From Holophaga foetida DSM 6591 (GTDB lineage: Bacteria; Acidobacteriota; Holophagae; Holophagales; Holophagaceae): a stretch of 64,000 bases of DNA. The position numbers and the translations under genes are program-made. The DNA is taken from NCBI RefSeq assembly GCF_000242615.2, contig NZ_KI912268.1, forward strand, positions 2,199,477 through 2,263,476, given 5' to 3'. Numbering within the stretch: the first letter of the stretch is position 1; each line of letters begins with the position of its first letter. Positions 59,500 through 64,000 of the stretch are shown one piece after another. The notes under the pieces are model-generated. The model saw only the letters and a program-made list of their open reading frames with translations, made no database searches and was not told where the DNA came from.

Positions 59500-60447
59500 T
59501 TGGAATACGCCGGACTGTTCGGATACAAAGTCAACCGCCCTTTGACCGAGGAGGAGAAAGAACTCAAGCTCTCTCCCCATGATCGACAAGCCTCCAATCC
59601 CTTCTACCAGCTCAGCGTCATCAAGATGAACTCGTCGTACCTGGATCTTGTGGACAAATACTACGCATGGAAGGGATTGCTCACGTTTGCCACTTCAATT
59701 GTCTTCTTGGGTATTGTCCTTTTCTTGTCGGCGCTCTTTATTTCGCTACTATCACCCAACGAGCAGCAAATCCGCACAGGTCTGGCCACCATGTGGTTGA
59801 CCCTTTTGTTGATGACTGCAACAGCCTCTCCGCTGGCCATTGTGTGCATTTGGCTCCTCCGCAAAGAATCCTTCCGCTGGACCCACTACCCCATCCGCCT
59901 CAACCGGAAAAACCGCATGGTCTATGTCTTCCGTTTGGACGGAACGGTGCTTTCAGTCCCCTGGAAGGAGGTCTTCTTCACTTTGGGGCGGGGCGGAAAA
60001 TCCATGGGCATCGAGTCCTGGGATGTGCGGGGGCACGTCCTGGACAAGGACCGCAAGACCGTCCTGGAGACATTCTCCTTCGGCTATGTCACCACATCCG
60101 TGGAGGGCGTCCAAGCCCACTGGGAGTACTTCCGTCGATACATGGAAGAGGGACCAAGGGAGCCCTGGGAGCTTCTGAACTACTGCCTGCCCATCGACCA
60201 ACACAAGGAGCCCAGTATCCTGGGCCTGCAGAAGCTATGGCTAGTAATGCACGGCCAGATCTTCTTCCAGATCCTCCTTTCGCCAATCTTCCTGATGGCA
60301 TGGATTGGCCGACAGTTCGCCATGGCCACCTGCAAGACCCCCGTCTGGCCCATAGAAGTCGAAGAAGCCTGCACCATCGAACCCGGCGACCCCTATGTCA
60401 AGGATGGCCGCACCAATCCGCCGGATGCCGGGCTCTGGTTTCCATGA
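59500..60447 (+). CDS. Divergent DUF6708-type membrane protein, likely immunity of the orphan effector
   Basis: 315 residues from TTG 59500, with GGGAGG at 59489-59494 inside the end of the effector gene. Same layout as the tandem copies (RWTHYPIRLNRKNRMVYVFR; LDGTVLSVPWKEVFF; TCKTPVWPIEVEEACTIEPG) but diverged along its whole length, with two N-terminal TM helices (TSIVFLGIVLFLSALFISLL; MWLTLLLMTATASPLAIVCI). Translationally linked to the orphan effector, so presumably its cognate immunity. Confidence 0.72.
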   Translation: MEYAGLFGYKVNRPLTEEEKELKLSPHDRQASNPFYQLSVIKMNSSYLDLVDKYYAWKGLLTFATSIVFLGIVLFLSALFISLLSPNEQQIRTGLATMWLTLLLMTATASPLAIVCIWLLRKESFRWTHYPIRLNRKNRMVYVFRLDGTVLSVPWKEVFFTLGRGGKSMGIESWDVRGHVLDKDRKTVLETFSFGYVTTSVEGVQAHWEYFRRYMEEGPREPWELLNYCLPIDQHKEPSILGLQKLWLVMHGQIFFQILLSPIFLMAWIGRQFAMATCKTPVWPIEVEEACTIEPGDPYVKDGRTNPPDAGLWFP

Positions 60448-60456
60448 TTTCCGCCA

Positions 60457-61657
60457 CAACGACCCCGACAAGCCCGTGAGCCTCAGCGTCCTGATCGGCG
60501 GCCAGCGCAAGCCCGCCCGCTTCAGCCTGGCCTCCAGCCTCCCTGGCGATAAGGCCATCTCGGGTATGCGCTCCAAGATGCACAAGGGGAGCGGCGGTAA
60601 CGAACTCCTCTTCGACGACAGCACCAACGAGCTGCGGGCCCGACTGGCTTCGGATCACGCCCACACGGAACTGAACCTGGGCCACATCGTGCACCCCCGT
60701 GCCCTGGGGGTGGCGGAAGCCAAAGGCACCGGCTTCGAGCTGCGCAGCGAGGCCTACGGCGCCCTTCGGGGCGAGAAGGGCCTGCTGATCAGCACCGAGG
60801 GCGGCAGCGCCGCCCTGGAAGCCGCTGGGCTGCACAGCCAGCTCGAAAGCGGCCAGCAGCTCTCCAATGCACTCAGCGACGTGGCCGAAAAGCACCAGAT
60901 GGAGCCCCTGGGCAGCCTGGAGACTGCGAAGAAAGCTCAGGACACCCTGAAGAAAACCGTCCAGACTGGGCAAACAGAAGTGCCCGCCTTCGCCGCCCCC
61001 CTGCTGGCCCTCTCTAGCCCCGCAGGCATCGTGCAAGCCACCCCCGCCAGCGCCCACACCAGCGCCGGGGAGCACATCCATCTCGACAGCGGCCAGGATA
61101 CGGTGATCGCCGCAGGCAAGCGCATCATGATGGCCGCCCAGGAGGCCTGGAGCGTCTTTGCGGCGAAGTCCGGCATCAAGCTCTTCGCAGGCAAGGGCAA
61201 CATCGACATCCAGGCCCACGAAGGCAAGCTCGGCCTCGTGGCGGACCAGGAGATCCAGATCGTTTCCGCCACCGCCAGCTCCGAGATCCTCGCCAAGATC
61301 GCCCTCCACCTCGCCGCCGGAGGCGGTGCCCTCACCATGAAAGACGGCAACATGGTCATCCAGCTCCCCGACGCCCTGGAGATCCACGCGGCGGGGGTGA
61401 AGATGATGGGGCCAGAGAGCGTGCAACTGGACCTCCCCCACCCGCCGAAGGATGGGGAGATCTTCGACCAGCATTTCCATGTGGTGGATTCCGAAAGCGG
61501 CGAATCCCTCCCGCACATGCCCTACGAACTGACCACCGCATTCGGAAAGGTTCTGCGGGGGGTGACGGATGCCCAGGGGTTCACCAGCAAGGTCCGGGGA
61601 CTCGACGCGGAGGGCTTGAGTATCAAGATCCTTCCCAACCCCATTTCACAGTCCTAG
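60457..61657 (+). pseudogene. 5'-truncated second vgrG (DUF2345 and C-terminal extension only)
   Basis: Begins abruptly at the sequence encoding HNDPDKPVSL, the end of the OB fold. Positions 60457-61411 align with 51565-52519 of the complete vgrG at a constant offset of 8892 bases, near-identical. About 500 N-terminal residues (gp27 and most of gp5) are gone, so no spike can form. The frame is open upstream into the DUF6708 gene, with only a poor internal start. After 61411 the C-terminal extension differs from that of vgrG 1 (FDQHFHVVDSESGESLPHMP; GVTDAQGFTSKVRGLDAEG). Either inert or a recombination donor. Confidence 0.8.
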
Positions 61658-61665
61658 GAATCCAT

Positions 61666-64000
61666 ATGGCCAACGACCAAGCCCCCCCCATCCATGAGCA
61701 GACAGCCGTGATGACGCCCCTGGCGGACAAGGTGCCCGTCAAGGTTCTCGTCAAGCCAGTCGGCTGGGTGGCCGTATTCCCCGTGCGTTACGCCCTGGCA
61801 AACGACTACCGCGAAGATGGGCACGAGCAACGCACAGCAGTGCCCAAGTTGAGTGGGCAATTCCAGTGCGCGCCCCTTGCCGGTAAAACCCATACCCACA
61901 TGACGCTCCGCCGCCTTCGAAAAGGCTATCTCTATATGTTCAACGAAAAGGATCAAAATTGGAGCAAGTTTGAAATCAACCACCTGGGCCACCTGACCTC
62001 ACTGGAGGGCAAGGACTGGAAAAAACGGAACTGTTCACCCAAGGGCCTGATCTACCTGATAGACGATGAGCCCTGCTGGTTTGCTTTCTCCGATGCGGCC
62101 TGGACCCAGGCCACCCTGAAGACCGCCCAGGAAGATGCCGCTTTTCGCTCCAAACACATGCGCCGTTTCGACCCGGGCCAAGTCAAAGCAGCCCAGCCTC
62201 ACACCTGCCCCCTTCACAGTGAGCCATCCCAGGATGCGCGTCGGCATGTGGCGGACCTCCACGGAGCAACAAGCAAAAACGCATTCTGGTTCAGTCGGCA
62301 CGCCTTCAAGATTTCGACATTGAAGACCCTGCTTGAAGATAGCCATGGGAGCCTGAAATCGTTCTACCACGCCGGGGCGACCCTTGCCTTGGAGGATCCT
62401 GTCGCCGTGGCCATGGACCTTGCCACGCTCATGCTGGCGCGCACCGACCAGTTCATGTCCAGGCGGGCCGAGGCGGGATTCAGTGATCCCAAGGTCACCT
62501 GGGGCTGGGCGGCCACGACCGCCAGCGCCATTGATGCGTGCGTGGAGAGCGCGGCCTTCAAGCGGTCGGGCAAGAAGGAGGGAGAGCGCCGGCTGATCGG
62601 GAAGATCCTGGGTGTGCTGGCCAAGAGCAGCAGTCCCTATTCGCCGGGTGCCCTTTCGGGTTATGACGCAGAGGTGGATGAGAAACTCGCCCAGCAGACC
62701 GCCCGGGAACTCGACGGCAACATTGCCTGGGTGAAGGCGGAATCCCAAAAGAAATACCACGCCGAGGTGCATGGAAACTGGAAGCCGATATTCAAGGAGA
62801 AATACCTGGACCCCTTCGACAAGGACTGGATCCTGCCCCTGGCGGAAGCCCACGCCGCCTTCATGGAGAGTGCGCCTCTCAAGGGGCACTTCAAGGACAC
62901 CTTTGACCCGCAGGATGCCCAGAGCGGCTGCGATTTCACCCGGACCCTGGCGAAGTGCTACGCAGGGGTCCAGGACAAGGGGCCCTGCCATGACCACCTC
63001 GAAAAAGAGCTGAAAAAGCCCACGATGAGCGAAAGCCTGGTCAACCGGGCGCTGGTGCTGAACCAGGAGGGGGTGTGGTCGGCCATTGAACGGGAGAGCC
63101 ACAGCCTGAAGGCCAGCCTTGCAAGCCAGGCCGACAGGCATTCCGTCGCCAGCACCTGGGCCAGCCTGTGCAGCGCCTTCGGGGCGGCCGCCCCCGGCAT
63201 CGCCCCGTATCAGAAGGACGATCTCCTGACGATGTTCTTCGGGATCATCTCCGCCCCCATGGGCAAGGTGCTGGCCGCCGCCCGCAACGGCACCCTCCAC
63301 CATGGGGCCATCGCCGTGGCGGTGGCGACCGGAACGCCCCTGGAGTGCATCAAGGTGGAAGGCACTGAGCGGATGTTGCGGCAGGGCCTCCTGGAATTTG
63401 TTCTGGGAAAATGTCCCGGTGTCTCGAAAACCGCCGCCAAGCAGTTCGCGGCTACCCAGATCGAATACTGCAAGCTCAAGGGGGCGAAGCTGGATGGGAG
63501 CACCTCCAGCATGGTCCTGACCTGCCGTGGCCTGGAAAGCATCTCCCATGAGGCCACCCCCCAGCAGCGATTGGCCATCCTCACGAGCGGCTTCCGCCTG
63601 GAGGAGGCCGGTGAAGCCCAGGTGGCCCTCAAGCCCTCCCATGGTCTGCCCATCCTGTCGGGCTCCCTGGGGATGCTCCTGGGCTTTGTGGGGGCATGCC
63701 AGATGAGCAGGGATCTGGATCGCGCCATGACCCACGAAGTGCCCGCGCTCAAAAAGCGCTTCCACAGCCAGATCGCCGCCCTGGTGGGCACCACCGCCGA
63801 AACCCTGACCAAGAGCCTGGAAGCCGCGATCGCCCGGGGATGGGTGGCGGATATTACGGCGTCGGCGGGGTTTCGGGCTCTACGAGGGATTGGGAGTGGC
63901 CTGGGGATCCTTGGGGGATTGGCGATTGCGGTGATGGATCTAATGGCGGCAAACCATGAACGTAAAAATAGACGTAGCCGTTCAGCCCCCTCCGCATGGA
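61666..64000 (+). CDS. VasX/BTH_I2691-type T6SS effector, running off the window
   Basis: ATG 61666; open to the end of the window (778 codons seen, C-terminus missing). N-terminal VasX-N type region: WVAVFPVRYALANDY, TLRRLRKGYLYMFNEKDQNW, DDEPCWFAFSDAAW. The middle is shared with the orphan effector (FKDTFDPQDA; CYAGVQDKGPCHDH), and it has the same C-terminal hydrophobic start (LSGSLGMLLGFVGACQ; LRGIGSGLGILGGLAIAVMD). Follows the truncated vgrG by 8 bases, the position a cargo gene takes behind its spike. Its immunity gene would lie beyond the window. Confidence 0.8.
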   Translation, partial: MANDQAPPIHEQTAVMTPLADKVPVKVLVKPVGWVAVFPVRYALANDYREDGHEQRTAVPKLSGQFQCAPLAGKTHTHMTLRRLRKGYLYMFNEKDQNWSKFEINHLGHLTSLEGKDWKKRNCSPKGLIYLIDDEPCWFAFSDAAWTQATLKTAQEDAAFRSKHMRRFDPGQVKAAQPHTCPLHSEPSQDARRHVADLHGATSKNAFWFSRHAFKISTLKTLLEDSHGSLKSFYHAGATLALEDPVAVAMDLATLMLARTDQFMSRRAEAGFSDPKVTWGWAATTASAIDACVESAAFKRSGKKEGERRLIGKILGVLAKSSSPYSPGALSGYDAEVDEKLAQQTARELDGNIAWVKAESQKKYHAEVHGNWKPIFKEKYLDPFDKDWILPLAEAHAAFMESAPLKGHFKDTFDPQDAQSGCDFTRTLAKCYAGVQDKGPCHDHLEKELKKPTMSESLVNRALVLNQEGVWSAIERESHSLKASLASQADRHSVASTWASLCSAFGAAAPGIAPYQKDDLLTMFFGIISAPMGKVLAAARNGTLHHGAIAVAVATGTPLECIKVEGTERMLRQGLLEFVLGKCPGVSKTAAKQFAATQIEYCKLKGAKLDGSTSSMVLTCRGLESISHEATPQQRLAILTSGFRLEEAGEAQVALKPSHGLPILSGSLGMLLGFVGACQMSRDLDRAMTHEVPALKKRFHSQIAALVGTTAETLTKSLEAAIARGWVADITASAGFRALRGIGSGLGILGGLAIAVMDLMAANHERKNRRSRSAPSAW

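Noticed and set aside
62035..63765. Antisense frame opposite effector 3
   Set aside because: The plus-strand frame from 61666 has clear VasX-type motifs and runs uninterrupted to the window end; the antisense frame has none.
50060..64000. Insertion sequences or phage origin for the VgrG island
   Set aside because: No transposase, integrase, terminal repeats or tail genes other than the spike are visible.

Overview
The window is a dense, high-GC chromosomal segment from a Gram-negative bacterium. It encodes an outer-membrane FadL/OmpP1-type protein, an ArnA-type sugar formyltransferase and type VI secretion parts. The gene content and the feel of RpoB/RpoC suggest Acidobacteriota, perhaps the Holophaga/Geothrix group; that placement is inference and was not checked by any search.

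Layout. 1-3.7 kb: catabolic redox genes (tail of a CCG-domain Fe-S protein, a GlcD-type flavoprotein, and a methylmalonate-semialdehyde-dehydrogenase-type ALDH behind a 31-bp inverted repeat). 3.8-6.8 kb: a lipoprotein-like beta-repeat protein and two minus-strand small or repeat proteins of unknown function in AT-richer spacers. 6.8-12 kb: a LytS/LytTR two-component pair, arfB, an acyltransferase, tRNA-Arg, a metallophosphoesterase and tRNA-Glu. 12-13.4 kb: a hypothetical gene that may be frameshifted and a VapBC pair. 13.4-20.8 kb: a sensor kinase split by a deletion or frameshift, a sugar formyltransferase, PepSY, SPFH-SHOCT and DUF3829 proteins, and a Sel1-type protein. 20.9-26.8 kb: pyrC with a lysine-less biotinyl-domain protein, divergent pnp, a DUF134 regulator, and cheD with a receiver-kinase whose phosphoacceptor His is Asn.

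26.9-41.1 kb (minus strand) is the classic transcription/translation block: tRNA-Tyr, tRNA-Gly, tRNA-Thr, tuf, rpmG, tRNA-Trp, secE, nusG, rplK, rplA, rplJ, rplL, rpoB, rpoC. It has hairpins between rplK/rplA and rplL/rpoB and a clear terminator after rpoC. 41.2-49.9 kb: rlmB, a FadL-like porin, nadA, a hypothetical plus thioesterase pair, a CPBP protease, a Ser/Thr kinase, an EfpL-type EF-P paralogue and an rsgA lacking the zinc site.

50.06-64.0 kb is the most striking region: a type VI secretion cargo island without structural T6SS genes. It holds a complete vgrG, a VasX/BTH_I2691-type membrane effector, three tandem near-identical DUF6708-type membrane proteins (likely immunity), an orphan C-terminal effector module with a divergent DUF6708 partner, a 5'-truncated second vgrG that duplicates the first over about 955 bp, and a further VasX-type effector running off the window. 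The immunity copies are almost identical except for an AT-rich, fully divergent transmembrane hairpin. Together with the orphan toxin tip and the vgrG direct repeat, this looks like a modular toxin/immunity locus that diversifies by recombination.
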